Notes under the pieces: generated by a model
Databases searched by the model: none
Told to the model about the DNA's origin: nothing
The model's input: the letters and a program-made list of their open reading frames with translations, nothing else
Translations under genes and position numbers: made by a program
NCBI GenBank assembly: GCA_902385765.1
Contig: CABMGU010000014.1
Location: forward strand, 1-38,987
Source of the DNA: an uncultured archaeon
Lineage (GTDB): Archaea; Nanobdellota; Nanobdellia; Woesearchaeales; ARS49
Length of the DNA stretch: 38,987 bases
Direction: 5' to 3'
Shown: piece after piece, positions 8,278 through 16,971 of the stretch
How the letters are laid out: each line of letters starts with the position of its first letter
Numbering within the stretch: position 1 is the first letter of the stretch

Positions 8278-8318
8278 GAATTTCTTCTCCCCTTAGCTTG
8301 TATGGGGAGAAGAAATTC
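8278..8318. repeat. hairpin repeat family A, copy 2
   Basis: Same 15-bp arms and same 11-base loop length as copy 1, with a different loop sequence. It lies 30 bases after the stop of the surface-protein gene on the minus strand and just upstream of the RPA-like promoter, consistent with a terminator or 3' UTR role. Confidence 0.9.
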
Positions 8319-8348
8319 GTAGTAAACTGTCGCTCTAAAAGAAATAAT

Positions 8349-9443
8349 CTACTGCTGTGGTAGTGTGGCTTTGATATTGGATATTTCTGCCAGAGATGTG
8401 CAGGAATTTTTCATGTACGGGTTTGTTATTTGAGAGCAGACTGAGAAATCGTTCTTGTATGCGAATGGTATGTAGCACGCGTCTCGTACGTCTGAATCTG
8501 CAACTCTTGTGCATGGTTCTTTGCTTCCGCTGGCTTCTGATATTGTGCTTAAGCATCCGTCAATCAGCACTCGTTGTGCCATTGATTCGCAGGATTCGAG
8601 TGCTTTTGGCAAGTCCGTGACAGCTAATTCTTTCGCTTTCGCGTTAATTTCGTCTGGTCCTATTGGTCTTTCAGCGCAGTCTAACACGCAGGTTGTTTGT
8701 GTTTCTCCTGCTTCGCATTGGTTGTTTCCGCAGCAGGGCGTTATTGGTGTGTGTATGCATATCCCGTTCTGGCAGGCATCTGTTGTGCAGAAGTTCAGGT
8801 CGTCGCATCCGCTTGGGCAGGTTGCTTGTGCAGCTTTTGCCTGCTCTGTTGTTTTTTCTTTTAGTGCTTCGCCTGGAGCTGTTTTTTTCATAGCTTCTGT
8901 TATTTCGAAATCTGCTGATTTTGTAATTGATTTTCCGCCGTAATTTAGTGTTGCTTGAACAGTGTATGCTCCTGGTGTTGCTCCTGGAAGTGAAACCGTG
9001 CTTGGGATGCTTGTTCGTGTTGTTACTGTGAAGCTTTCTGTTTTTGATGCTATTTTTCCTGAAGGTCCTGTCACATAGTAATCTATCAGGCCTTCGGTTT
9101 TTGTTCCGCTTGGGTTTTGTATGTCAAAGTTTACTGCTAAGTCCTGTCCAGGTGAGATTTTTGTGCTGAATAAGCTGGCAGAAAAGCTTAGTATTGCTGG
9201 TGCTGGCTGTAATAGTTTTAATGCCAGCAGAATGCCTCCTGCGAGTATGAGTATTATCAGGAATGCGATTACGAGTGTTTGTGTGCTTATGCGTTTTTCT
9301 ACTGGTGCTCCTGCGAGTTGTAGTGCGTAATTGACATCAGATGGAGAATAGCCTGCATTTGTCAGTGTAGTTCTGATAGTTCCGGCATCGTATCCTTGTT
9401 GTAAAAGCCGGCGTACGTATTCTACTAGAGTTTCCTGCACCAT
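8349..9443 (-). CDS. membrane-anchored Cys-rich surface protein
   Basis: A 364-residue protein of unknown function. Residues 1-50 form a short helical cytoplasmic domain (EYVRRLLQQGYDAGTIRTTL, then GYSPSDVNYAL). One membrane segment follows (about 55-78), then an extracellular beta-sandwich of Ig/CARDB type (about 83-180: SFSASLFSTKISPGQDLAV, TPGAYTVQATLNYGGKS). Residues about 208-259 are a Cys-rich module (CPSGCDDLNFCTTDACQNG, CCGNNQCEAGE) of the type common in DPANN surface proteins. The C-terminal part is helical with regularly spaced Cys. Expected topology is N-in, C-out. It is transcribed alone from a TATA box at 9470-9478 that overlaps the end of MCM. Confidence 0.75.
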   Translation of the reverse strand: MVQETLVEYVRRLLQQGYDAGTIRTTLTNAGYSPSDVNYALQLAGAPVEKRISTQTLVIAFLIILILAGGILLALKLLQPAPAILSFSASLFSTKISPGQDLAVNFDIQNPSGTKTEGLIDYYVTGPSGKIASKTESFTVTTRTSIPSTVSLPGATPGAYTVQATLNYGGKSITKSADFEITEAMKKTAPGEALKEKTTEQAKAAQATCPSGCDDLNFCTTDACQNGICIHTPITPCCGNNQCEAGETQTTCVLDCAERPIGPDEINAKAKELAVTDLPKALESCESMAQRVLIDGCLSTISEASGSKEPCTRVADSDVRDACYIPFAYKNDFSVCSQITNPYMKNSCTSLAEISNIKATLPQQ

Positions 9444-9469
9444 CTTTTTTTGTTATTTATCTTGCTCGT

Positions 9470-9478
9470 TATTTAAAT
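9470..9478 (-). promoter_or_regulatory. TATA box of the surface-protein gene
   Basis: GGATTTAAATAACG on the minus strand, centred about 31 bp before ATG 9443 and overlapping the MCM stop codon. Confidence 0.65.
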
Positions 9479-11482
9479 CCTGCTGATGAACCCTCTTCTT
9501 GGCTCGAATATGTCTCCTGCTCTTTTTAGTTTTTGGATTATTTCTTCTGCCTCTGCTTCTATGATGTCTTTTTCTGCTGCTGCTTTTATTACGTCTTCTA
9601 CTGGTATTGTTTTGCCTACTTTTGCTTCCAGTTCTTGTATTAGTTCTTTGATTATGATTAGTTTGTTTCTTGTGCTTGCTGGCGTGTCTGTTGCTATTCT
9701 GTCGATGTCGAACGTTCCTGTTTTTTCATCAAGTGCGACCTGTCTCAAGCAGTAGTCCAGAAGTTCTACTGCTTTTTTTGCGTCTTTTTTCAGGACTTTG
9801 TCGCTTAGTCTTATTTTTGCTGCTGCTTCTGACAGTCTTACGAGTCCTTCCAGCTGTCTTGCTGAGATTGGTATTGCTTTTATTTCTCCGCTTGCTGATG
9901 CTCTCATTTTGAGATAGTATTCCTGCAGTTCTTCTGCTGCTGCGTCTGTTAGTTTTGGGAATATGTTTTGTCTTGCGAATGCGAAGTATTTTCTGAGTAG
10001 TTTTGTGTTGATTTCCGGTTTTTCGACGTTGTTTTTGTGAAGTTCGAGTATGAATTTTGCCATTTTTTCGTCTTTTGTTGCGTCTGGCAGGTCTTTGATT
10101 GGGAAGATTAGGTCGAATCTGTTGATGAGTGTTGGTGCCAGGTTTATCTGTCCTGCAACAGTTTCGTATGGGTCGAATCTTCCGAATTTCGGGTTTGCTG
10201 CTGCTAAGACTGTTGTTTCACATCTCAGGCTTGCCTGTATGTTTGCTTTGCTGATTGTGATGCTTTGCTGTTCGAGTGCTTCGTGCATTGCCCATCCGTC
10301 TTCTTTTGTCATTTTGTCCATTTCGTCAATGCAACACAGTCCTTTGTTTGCCAGCACTAATGCTCCTGCTTCAAGGCTCCATCCTTGGAGGAATTCGTCT
10401 TTGACTACTGCTGCGCTGAGGCCTGCTCCTGATGCTCCCTTTCCTGTCACATATCTTCCTTTGGGTGCTACGAACTGCATTCTTTTGAGTAATTGTGATT
10501 TTGCTGCTCCTGGGTCTCCTACTAACAGCACGTGTATGTCTCCTCTTGTGATTATTCCGTCGTCTCTTTTCTTTCTGACTCCTCCTGCTAATTGCAGTGC
10601 GAGTGCTTCTTTGATTTTGTCGTGTCCGTAGATGCTTGGCGCCATTGAGTTGACGATTTTTTTCATCAGGTTTGGGTCTGCTGCGAGGTCTTTGATTTCT
10701 TTGAGTTCTTCTGGTGAGATGTTTATTTCGCTGTAGTCTTCTTCTACTCCTTCAAGGTGGTTTGCTTCTATGAACAAATCGAACTTGGTGCTTTGCCCTC
10801 CTGTTCTGAGGAATATCGGGACTTCTTTCACCTGTCCTGTTACTGCTACTCTTGCTCCGGGGTTTGTTCTTTTCTCGGTCAAAGGAGAAACTAAGTCATT
10901 CGTCAGCAAAACGTTCATTCTTTTCGGTTGTTCTCCGCCGTCCAGTTGTTCTGGTACTTCTTCGAGCACCATCATTTGTGCGTCCACAAGTTCTTTGCTT
11001 ACGAGCTTGAATTTTCCTTTTCTTCCGCAGCTGCATCTTGTTGGTTCTTGGAATTTGGTGTCTAATTGCAGAATGGAGTGCGTGTTTCCGCAGCTTGGGC
11101 ATTCGAATTTTGCTGCTGCGACTTGCGGTCTTACTTCGCTTTTGTTTCTGACTACTCCTTGGAATCCGTATAGTTTGTTGAGGTGTTTGCTTCTTATGTC
11201 TCTTATCATTATTTGCGCGCTTAGCGGCAGGTTTCTGAACCTTAGAATGAATCCTTTTACTGTCTGTCCGATGTTTAGCTGTTCTACTGCTATTTCTGCT
11301 GCTTTCAGGACTTCTTCCGGCTGGTCTAATAGCAGGTCTGCTACTTCCGGGTCGTGCATTGCCAGGTTGTTGAATTCTACTGTGAGGCTTTTTTCTCCTT
11401 TTCTTGTTCTTTCAAGTATCTGGTCATAGTATGTTTTCTCAAGAAACTCCTGTGCTTTTGTGATTAAAGTAGTAGCGTCCAT
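9473..11482 (-). CDS. mcm: replicative DNA helicase MCM
   Basis: The 669-residue homohexameric replicative helicase, complete and without an intein. The N-terminal domain has a zinc site (C128, C131, C150, C152) inside an OB fold. The AAA+ core shows Walker A GDPGAAKS (about 322-330), Walker B CCIDEMDKM (about 382-390), sensor 1 LAAANP and the arginine finger in NRFDL (about R455). A winged helix ends the protein. ATG 11482 follows a G-rich SD tract (GGGGG) and a TATA-like CCTTTTTAAG at 11511-11520. A second TATA-like element lies at 11536-11543. Confidence 0.98.
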   Translation of the reverse strand: MDATTLITKAQEFLEKTYYDQILERTRKGEKSLTVEFNNLAMHDPEVADLLLDQPEEVLKAAEIAVEQLNIGQTVKGFILRFRNLPLSAQIMIRDIRSKHLNKLYGFQGVVRNKSEVRPQVAAAKFECPSCGNTHSILQLDTKFQEPTRCSCGRKGKFKLVSKELVDAQMMVLEEVPEQLDGGEQPKRMNVLLTNDLVSPLTEKRTNPGARVAVTGQVKEVPIFLRTGGQSTKFDLFIEANHLEGVEEDYSEINISPEELKEIKDLAADPNLMKKIVNSMAPSIYGHDKIKEALALQLAGGVRKKRDDGIITRGDIHVLLVGDPGAAKSQLLKRMQFVAPKGRYVTGKGASGAGLSAAVVKDEFLQGWSLEAGALVLANKGLCCIDEMDKMTKEDGWAMHEALEQQSITISKANIQASLRCETTVLAAANPKFGRFDPYETVAGQINLAPTLINRFDLIFPIKDLPDATKDEKMAKFILELHKNNVEKPEINTKLLRKYFAFARQNIFPKLTDAAAEELQEYYLKMRASASGEIKAIPISARQLEGLVRLSEAAAKIRLSDKVLKKDAKKAVELLDYCLRQVALDEKTGTFDIDRIATDTPASTRNKLIIIKELIQELEAKVGKTIPVEDVIKAAAEKDIIEAEAEEIIQKLKRAGDIFEPRRGFISRI

Positions 11483-11510
11483 TTTCCCCCGGTTAAGAGA
11501 TGGAAGGGAA

Positions 11511-11573
11511 CTTAAAAAGGTTTGTGGTGTTCGAGTTATATACCCTAACGTTTCCGATGGAAACTATCGTCGA
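11511..11573 (-). promoter_or_regulatory. MCM upstream region: TATA-like boxes and shared TATCGTCGA motif
   Basis: On the minus strand CCTTTTTAAG (11511-11520) is 33 bp from the MCM start and is the likely TATA box; a stronger-looking GTATATAA lies at 11536-11543. Between 11550 and 11564 is a small hairpin GTTTCC-GAT-GGAAAC. The 9-mer TATCGTCGA (plus strand 11565-11573) recurs upstream of TBP at 12241-12249. Confidence 0.5.
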
Positions 11574-11602
11574 GAAAGATGAAAAAGAAATTAAAAATTT
11601 AG

Positions 11603-12169
11603 CTACTTCTGCTTGACTTTCTTCAAATTCTCTATGAGCTTGTCTAGTGCTCTGTTTACTTCTTCTTCGGATTTTGTTCCTGTGCAGACTATTTTGCCGT
11701 TTGAGAACAATAGGAATGTTGCTTTCTGCTCAGGCAGCTTATACACGAGTCCTGGGAATTGTTCTGGTTCGTACTCGGTATTCTCGAGCTTCATTGCGAG
11801 TATGTTCAAATTAAGGTCCATTCCTACTGAGCCAGCTGCTACTATGTTTTGTATGTTTACCTGTGGTTCTATCTTAATCTTGACATTAATCTTTTCTAGT
11901 GATTTGATTATCTTCCTGATGCTTTCGTGGACCTTGTCCATGCTTCTTGCGCCAGTGCAGACTATTTTGCCTGAGCTGAATATCAAAGCGCTTGTTTTTG
12001 GTTCTTTTATTCTTATGACAAGTCCTGGGAATTGTTCTGGGTTGTATTCTGTGTTTGAGAGTGTTGCTGCCATTTTTTCCAGTGGTATGTCGTGTCCTAA
12101 TGATGCGCTGACTACTATGTTCACCACTTTGATTTCTCGCTGAGAAGTTTCTTTTGCCTTTTTAGCCAT
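11603..12169 (-). CDS. tbp: TATA-box-binding protein (TBP)
   Basis: General transcription factor recognising archaeal TATA boxes, 188 residues. The saddle is formed by two repeats seen as NTEYNPEQFPGLV with GKIVCTGARS and NTEYEPEQFPGLV with GKIVCTGTKS. The N-terminus MAKKAKETSQ is a short basic extension. ATG 12169 is chosen over ATG 12190: the TATA box at 12202-12212 places transcription start near 12180, downstream of 12190, and a GGGGGG tract lies just before 12169. Confidence 0.97.
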   Translation of the reverse strand: MAKKAKETSQREIKVVNIVVSASLGHDIPLEKMAATLSNTEYNPEQFPGLVIRIKEPKTSALIFSSGKIVCTGARSMDKVHESIRKIIKSLEKINVKIKIEPQVNIQNIVAAGSVGMDLNLNILAMKLENTEYEPEQFPGLVYKLPEQKATFLLFSNGKIVCTGTKSEEEVNRALDKLIENLKKVKQK

Positions 12170-12201
12170 TTTTAATCCCCCCGACGACATTTAAAAAGGA
12201 G

Positions 12202-12249
12202 TTATTTAAATACTTTGTGATTTATATACTGAAGGAGCAATATCGTCGA
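12202..12249 (-). promoter_or_regulatory. TBP promoter region
   Basis: On the minus strand, GTATTTAAATAAC (12202-12214) is the likely TATA box; an alternative GTATATAAAT lies around 12218-12227. TATCGTCGA (12241-12249), with half-palindrome ATCG-T-CGAT, is the same motif found upstream of MCM. Confidence 0.6.
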
Positions 12250-12277
12250 TAAGAATGAATTATTTTAAATATGGAAA

Positions 12278-13009
12278 TTAATACACTTTCATTGCTTTTC
12301 TTAGTATTGTGCTGAACACTATTGCAGAAAGGATGTACACCCATATCCAGCTTAGTTTCCAGTAGACTTTCAATGGTTTGTTTCCCAGTGCTACTGTTTT
12401 GAACACGTTGCTTTTGTAGCTTTCTGGTGTTGTTGCGTATCTTGGCGCTGTTGTGATGATGATTTTCTTGTCTATTTCCTGTTCGTTGCTGGAAAGTGTT
12501 GCGAAATACTCCCCTTCAGCGCCTTTCAGTTTGAACTTGGCTGTTTTGTCTGTTATCAAGCTCGTCTTCTCTCCAACCACTTCCAATCCTTCCGGCACGT
12601 TTATCGTCACGTTTCCTTCAACGTTTTTCGCCATCGTCACAACCATCTCAAATTCCTCTCCCGGCATCAAAGGTTGGTAAGCGAAGTGCGCGTTCATCCA
12701 TCCGAAGATTAGTAGTATCGGTATGAAAGTTATTAGTGTGGGCTTCATGCTTTTGCCCATGTATTTCATGTTTAGCGACATGGTTTCTTTCTGTATTTTG
12801 CCGAGCTGTTCCATGTCTTTTGTTTCTTTCATTTGCTGCTGGTACTTCTTCAGGCCGTCTTTCATCTGTTTCATTTCTTCCTGGTTTGTCGTGAACTTGT
12901 ATATCACTACAATAAGTATGGAAATGATGAGCGACAGCACGAGTATTGCCCAGATAGGATTCCAGTTGAGCATGAATCCGAGTGTTTTGTCAAAGAATTC
13001 CTGTATCAA
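12278..13009 (-). CDS. EMC3/DUF106-type membrane protein insertase (Oxa1 superfamily)
   Basis: A 243-residue archaeal member of the YidC/Oxa1/EMC3 superfamily (DUF106). Three membrane segments fit the family: about residues 17-37, 88-105 and 223-238. A charged, Met/Gln/Lys-rich coiled coil (about 42-80, EEMKQMKDGLKKYQQQMKET) follows the first, as expected for substrate capture. The roughly 110-residue extracellular loop between TM2 and TM3 is beta-rich. One base after secY, it is the last gene of the ribosomal/Sec operon, fitting a role with the SecY translocon. Confidence 0.88.
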   Translation of the reverse strand: MIQEFFDKTLGFMLNWNPIWAILVLSLIISILIVVIYKFTTNQEEMKQMKDGLKKYQQQMKETKDMEQLGKIQKETMSLNMKYMGKSMKPTLITFIPILLIFGWMNAHFAYQPLMPGEEFEMVVTMAKNVEGNVTINVPEGLEVVGEKTSLITDKTAKFKLKGAEGEYFATLSSNEQEIDKKIIITTAPRYATTPESYKSNVFKTVALGNKPLKVYWKLSWIWVYILSAIVFSTILRKAMKVY

Positions 13010-13010
13010 T

Positions 13011-14402
13011 TTATCCTCCCATGAATTTGCGTAGCATGGGGTTCATGTCCATCATGTGTTGTCTTGCAATATCTTCATATAATCTGTAAACAATCATGAC
13101 TGAAAGTAATAGGCTTGTTCCGTTTGTTAGTGCTCCGCTGATGTCTGCTAGTCCTGCCAGCATTCCTACTGCCATTGCTCCCATTATTGTTAATGGAGTG
13201 ATGTATCTCTGCAGTAATCTTTCAAGCACTCTTTCGTCTTTTCTGAATCCTGGTATCTGCAGTCCTGATGACATTATTTGTTTTGCCTGGCTTCTTGCGT
13301 CCATTCCGCTTGTTTGTACCCAGAACCAGGAGAATACGACTGCGCCTGTTATCATGAATATGATGAATACAATTCCGTGAAGTAGTGTTCCTAATGTTAG
13401 TCCTCCTTTGATTAATCCTCCTACAAGGTCAGGCGGCGATATCCATGCGACAAATCCTGTTGCTGGCGAGTTTCCTGCGAAAGTGCCGAGTATTGGGAAT
13501 CCCCAGTTCTGCAGTAGTCTTGCCCATAATTGTACGTTTGCGAATAGTGCGCTTATCAGGATGACTGGGATATTTGAAGTATAAATGAAGTGTAATGGCC
13601 ATCTTATTCCGTGTCCTCTTACTCTTCCGAAGGATAGCGGGATTTCTACTTTCATTGCTTGCGCGTAAACTGCTATGACGAATATGAGTGCTGTTGATAG
13701 TATGCCTGATATCATTAATAGTGCTGTTTGCGGGTCTCCTGCTGATAAGCTCTGGAATAATGCAGGCAGTGCTCCTGTTGCTATGCTCGGGTTTGTTGGA
13801 GAGGGCAATGGTGATAATATTCTGATGAACAGTGATTGTGAGACTCCTGCTGCGATAAAGAGTGATACTCCTGAGCCAAAGCCCCATTTTGTGGTGACTT
13901 CGTCCATAAACATGATTAGTATTCCTCCAAGTACGAGCTGGAATACGAGCAGTAATTCCATTTGGAAGTATAGTATTGTTCCTGCGAGTGCTTCTGGCGG
14001 TGCCAGTCCTCCCATGAATACGTATATTGATGATTCAAATATTACGAAGAATACTGAGAGTAGTTTTTGCACTCCTTGGAATCTTTGTTTTCCTTCTTTT
14101 GTTGTTAAGTCGAATTTGACCAGTCCGCTTCCATTAAGCAGTTGCAGGACTATGCTTGCCGTGACTATCGGTCCGATTCCAAGCGAGATTAGGCTTCCAA
14201 AGCTTGCTCCAAGGATGATTGACAGTAATTCAAATCTTTGCAAAGCGTTTTGTCCGAGTCCGAACAAGGGCACCAGTCCAAGTATGAAGAATAGTACGAG
14301 TATGATGCCTGTCCATTTGAGTTTTTCTTTGAATGATAATTTTTTTTGTGTTGGATGGCTGACTTCTGGAAGGTTTTTCAGTATTGTGTCCCAGAGACTC
14401 AT
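13011..14402 (-). CDS. secY: preprotein translocase subunit SecY
   Basis: Central pore of the Sec translocon, 463 residues with about ten membrane segments. Recognised from the N-terminal FKEKLKWTGIILVLFFILGLVP region, GSLISLGIGPIVTASIVLQL, the arginine-rich loop after FGRVRGHGIRWPLHF and the C-terminal GMLAGLADISGALTNGTSLL. The start overlaps the uL15 stop (ATGA), as in the standard archaeal spc operon. Confidence 0.98.
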   Translation of the reverse strand: MSLWDTILKNLPEVSHPTQKKLSFKEKLKWTGIILVLFFILGLVPLFGLGQNALQRFELLSIILGASFGSLISLGIGPIVTASIVLQLLNGSGLVKFDLTTKEGKQRFQGVQKLLSVFFVIFESSIYVFMGGLAPPEALAGTILYFQMELLLVFQLVLGGILIMFMDEVTTKWGFGSGVSLFIAAGVSQSLFIRILSPLPSPTNPSIATGALPALFQSLSAGDPQTALLMISGILSTALIFVIAVYAQAMKVEIPLSFGRVRGHGIRWPLHFIYTSNIPVILISALFANVQLWARLLQNWGFPILGTFAGNSPATGFVAWISPPDLVGGLIKGGLTLGTLLHGIVFIIFMITGAVVFSWFWVQTSGMDARSQAKQIMSSGLQIPGFRKDERVLERLLQRYITPLTIMGAMAVGMLAGLADISGALTNGTSLLLSVMIVYRLYEDIARQHMMDMNPMLRKFMGG

Positions 14403-14827
14403 TTGTTCACCAGTTCGCCGCCGGCTTTTTTGATTTTTTCAGCCGCGCTTACTGCTGCCTTTGCTACAATTATTTTAACTTTTCTTGTTATTTTGCCTGT
14501 TCCCAGCAGTTTGTCATAGCCTAATTCTTGCAGGTTGAGAATTATTGTGCCTGCTTCTTCTTTGGCTTGTTTGTTTTTCAGCCAGAAAGGTATTTTCTCA
14601 TCCACGCCTTTTAGTGTGATCGCATTGACAGTTTTGGCTGTTTGGCAGGCAAATCCGTGTTTTCCGAAGTATTCTGTTGCCCATATCTTTGTTTTTTTGT
14701 GGTCTGCTTTTTTGCCTGTTCCTGCCATTCCGTATCCGCCTTTTGAGCCTGAGTTTCTGTGCTTGTTTCTTCCCCAGCCGTGCGTTCCAGAGCGTTTTCC
14801 GGATTTTTTCTTGTGTTTGACTACCAC
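14399..14827 (-). CDS. rpl15: large-subunit ribosomal protein uL15
   Basis: The 142-residue uL15. The basic N-terminal extension SGKRSGTHGWGRNKHRNSG and GSKGGYGMAGTGKKADHKK is characteristic, followed by the globular domain (IILNLQELGYDKLLGTGK). Its stop overlaps secY (ATGA) and it starts one base after uL30. Confidence 0.97.
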   Translation of the reverse strand: MVVKHKKKSGKRSGTHGWGRNKHRNSGSKGGYGMAGTGKKADHKKTKIWATEYFGKHGFACQTAKTVNAITLKGVDEKIPFWLKNKQAKEEAGTIILNLQELGYDKLLGTGKITRKVKIIVAKAAVSAAEKIKKAGGELVNK

Positions 14828-14828
14828 T

Positions 14829-15170
14829 TTACATCATCCTCGTTAGCAGGTCATTGATCTTTTCTGCGCGGTTTCCGTATGCTCCGCCTTTTTTGAATGG
14901 CATTTTGACTCCTTTTCTTCCAAATCCTCTTTTTGGCGGGTTTAAGCAGAAGGTTTCCTTTCCTTTCTTTTTCAGTGCAGTTGCTGTTTTTTCGTCAACT
15001 GGTCCCCATGTTGCAAAAGGTTCAATTAATCTGAGCATTCCTTTTATGTGCGGTGTTTCTTCTACAATCACGCAGTGGTTTTTCTTGTTCAGGTTGAGTA
15101 GTTTGAAGGTGTAGCCTATGTCGCCTTTTTTTCTCGTGTCGCCTCGTATTCTTACTATGGCTATTTTCAT
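14829..15170 (-). CDS. rpl30: large-subunit ribosomal protein uL30
   Basis: A 113-residue uL30 with the N-terminal motif AIVRIRGDTRKKGDI and LNLNKKNHCVIVEETPHIKGM, and a C-terminal PPKRGFGRKGVKMPFKKGG loop. Archaeal uL30 is usually about 150 residues; here the segment between the core and the C-terminal basic loop is shortened. The start overlaps the uS5 stop (ATGA). Confidence 0.95.
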   Translation of the reverse strand: MKIAIVRIRGDTRKKGDIGYTFKLLNLNKKNHCVIVEETPHIKGMLRLIEPFATWGPVDEKTATALKKKGKETFCLNPPKRGFGRKGVKMPFKKGGAYGNRAEKINDLLTRMM

Positions 15171-15958
15171 GGTTTTTTGCCTTCTATCATGTATACGTTT
15201 TTGATTCCTTCTGGTCTTGGTTTGAATGCTGTCAGGTTTTTGAGTGCTTGAATGCAGGCTTCTATCAGGTTTACTTTTGAGCGTGTTTGTCCTGCTGCGT
15301 TGCTGTATACGTTTTCAATTCCTGCGAGTTTGAGTATTTTTCCGCATTCTTTCTCTATTACCAGTCCTTTTCCTTTTGGTGCAGGCAGAAGCGTCAGTCT
15401 TACCGAGCCGCATTTGCCTTTTACTGCCCAGGGTATGCTGTGTGGTTCGCTTGTTGCGTCTTCCCAGCTTCCTGCGCCTCTTCTTATCTTGAACAGATTG
15501 AGTTTTGCGTTTCTGACTGCTTTTTCCCTTGCTGGAACTGTGTCTTTGCTTTTTCCGTAGCCTATTCCGACATAACCGTCGGAATTTCCTACTACTGCCA
15601 TGCAGGCAAAGCTTGGCTTGTTTCCTTCAGGTGTTTTTTTCTGTGTTTGCTTGAATATTCTTCTTGAGCCTCCTCCGAACTTTCCTTTGCTCTGTCCTAT
15701 CATGAGGAGTTCTGATTGTAAGTTTGGCATCAAACAATCGACTATTTGGTCTTCTAGGATTGGTATTCCATTGTCGAGGATTGTGTCGATTTCCTTGACT
15801 TCTCCGTTTTTTACTTTTCTGCCGAGTTCTGTTTTTGGTTTCCAGCTTTCTATGTCTATTTTTATTTTTGGTTTTGTTTCTGCTTCAATTTCCGGGATTT
15901 CCGTGATTACGTCCTTTTCAACTTCAAGTTTTTCTTCTTCTTCGTGTTTTTCGTTCAT
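15167..15958 (-). CDS. rps5: small-subunit ribosomal protein uS5
   Basis: uS5, involved in decoding fidelity. The double-stranded RNA-binding domain includes FACMAVVGNSDGYVGIGYGK, followed by REKAVRNAKLNLFKIRRGAG and the C-terminal domain LLPAPKGKGLVIEKECGKIL. At 263 residues it carries an acidic N-terminal tail (about 35 residues, Glu/Lys-rich) beyond the usual core. It overlaps uL18 upstream and uL30 downstream by 4 bases each. Confidence 0.97.
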   Translation of the reverse strand: MNEKHEEEEKLEVEKDVITEIPEIEAETKPKIKIDIESWKPKTELGRKVKNGEVKEIDTILDNGIPILEDQIVDCLMPNLQSELLMIGQSKGKFGGGSRRIFKQTQKKTPEGNKPSFACMAVVGNSDGYVGIGYGKSKDTVPAREKAVRNAKLNLFKIRRGAGSWEDATSEPHSIPWAVKGKCGSVRLTLLPAPKGKGLVIEKECGKILKLAGIENVYSNAAGQTRSKVNLIEACIQALKNLTAFKPRPEGIKNVYMIEGKKP

Positions 15959-16524
15959 GATGCACCTATTGCCTTCTTTACTGCGTCAAAGTGTTGCGGC
16001 AGTGTCTCCGGGTCAAGTTTTGCTTTGAGGTACTTGCCGAATTGTTTTTCATATTTTTCCTTGTTCGCTTTGAGTTGTTTTGCGTAGCTTGCGATGTGTT
16101 CTCCTCTGATGCGTTGTACATTTGGCACGACTTCTTTTGATACTGACAGGTTTAATCCGCCGTCTACAGCTCCTTGTGCTGCTGCGTATAGTATGCTTCC
16201 TTTTACGCTGGTGTTCTGGCCGATGTCGAGTGCGCATTCAATTTTTTTCTTTGCTTTCTTCGCCAGAAGCAGGCCGACAAGATATGCTGCGCCTGTGTTT
16301 TGTGTTCCTGCTTTCCATCCGTATTTTGCCAGTTCTCTTGTGTGTGCTGTCAAAACGATTTTGTCTCCTTTCGGCTGGAACTCTATGATTTGGAGGCTGA
16401 TGTGGTTCAGGCTTTTTCTGACTACCAGTCTTGGCTTGTTTCCCAGCAGCATTTTCATTCTTTTCTTGTAGTCTGTTTTTCCTTCCCGTTTCCTTCTGTA
16501 TGGTACTGAAATCGTGTTTGCCAT
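15955..16524 (-). CDS. rpl18: large-subunit ribosomal protein uL18
   Basis: The 5S rRNA-binding protein uL18, 189 residues. Recognised from VPYRRKREGKTDYKKRMKML, KPRLVVRKSLNHISLQIIEF and GAAYLVGLLLAKKAKKK; the C-terminal half contains RIRGEHIASYAKQLK. It overlaps eL19 by one base and uS5 by four. Confidence 0.96.
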   Translation of the reverse strand: MANTISVPYRRKREGKTDYKKRMKMLLGNKPRLVVRKSLNHISLQIIEFQPKGDKIVLTAHTRELAKYGWKAGTQNTGAAYLVGLLLAKKAKKKIECALDIGQNTSVKGSILYAAAQGAVDGGLNLSVSKEVVPNVQRIRGEHIASYAKQLKANKEKYEKQFGKYLKAKLDPETLPQHFDAVKKAIGAS

Positions 16525-16970
16525 TATTTCCTCTTAATCATCTCTTGTTCTTTTATGTAGATTTTGATGTGTTTTGTGCTTCTGAAAAATCCGCCTTTGA
16601 CTTTTCCGTATAAGTCCCTGAATGCCTGTTTGTCGATTAGCTGGTTATCCCTGAGTTTTTTTATGAGTTTGCGTTGTGTGCGGACTCCGGCTATCCAGGT
16701 GTCTTTCGGGTTTTGGCGTGCTGTCGCTTTGCCTTTTCTGGAGCCGTGGCCTGCCTGTCTTCCTTTTCTTTTCTGGCTTTGGATTTTTTTGGCTCTTGCC
16801 CTGCTGACGCCTTTTGATTGTAATTTTATGATTATTCCTTTGTTTATCAGGCGTTTTACATCGAAGGTTGTGATGGCTTCTTTTATCTCTGCCCGCTTTT
16901 CCGGATCAAATCTTATCCTGTTTGGTCCGCACTTGAGTGCATTTGCCGCTAATCTTTTTTGTAGTTCCAT
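16524..16970 (-). CDS. rpl19e: large-subunit ribosomal protein eL19
   Basis: Archaeo-eukaryotic eL19, 148 residues: LQKRLAANALKCGPNRIRFD at the N-terminus, the basic KGRQAGHGSRKGKATARQNP in the middle and a long C-terminal helix (FFRSTKHIKIYIKEQEMIKRK region). It starts one base after the eL32 stop. Confidence 0.97.
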   Translation of the reverse strand: MELQKRLAANALKCGPNRIRFDPEKRAEIKEAITTFDVKRLINKGIIIKLQSKGVSRARAKKIQSQKRKGRQAGHGSRKGKATARQNPKDTWIAGVRTQRKLIKKLRDNQLIDKQAFRDLYGKVKGGFFRSTKHIKIYIKEQEMIKRK

Positions 16971-16971
16971 T

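Noticed and set aside
1245..11482. Inteins in PolD large subunit or MCM
   Set aside because: Both are known intein hosts, but the catalytic and Walker regions are continuous and the lengths are normal.
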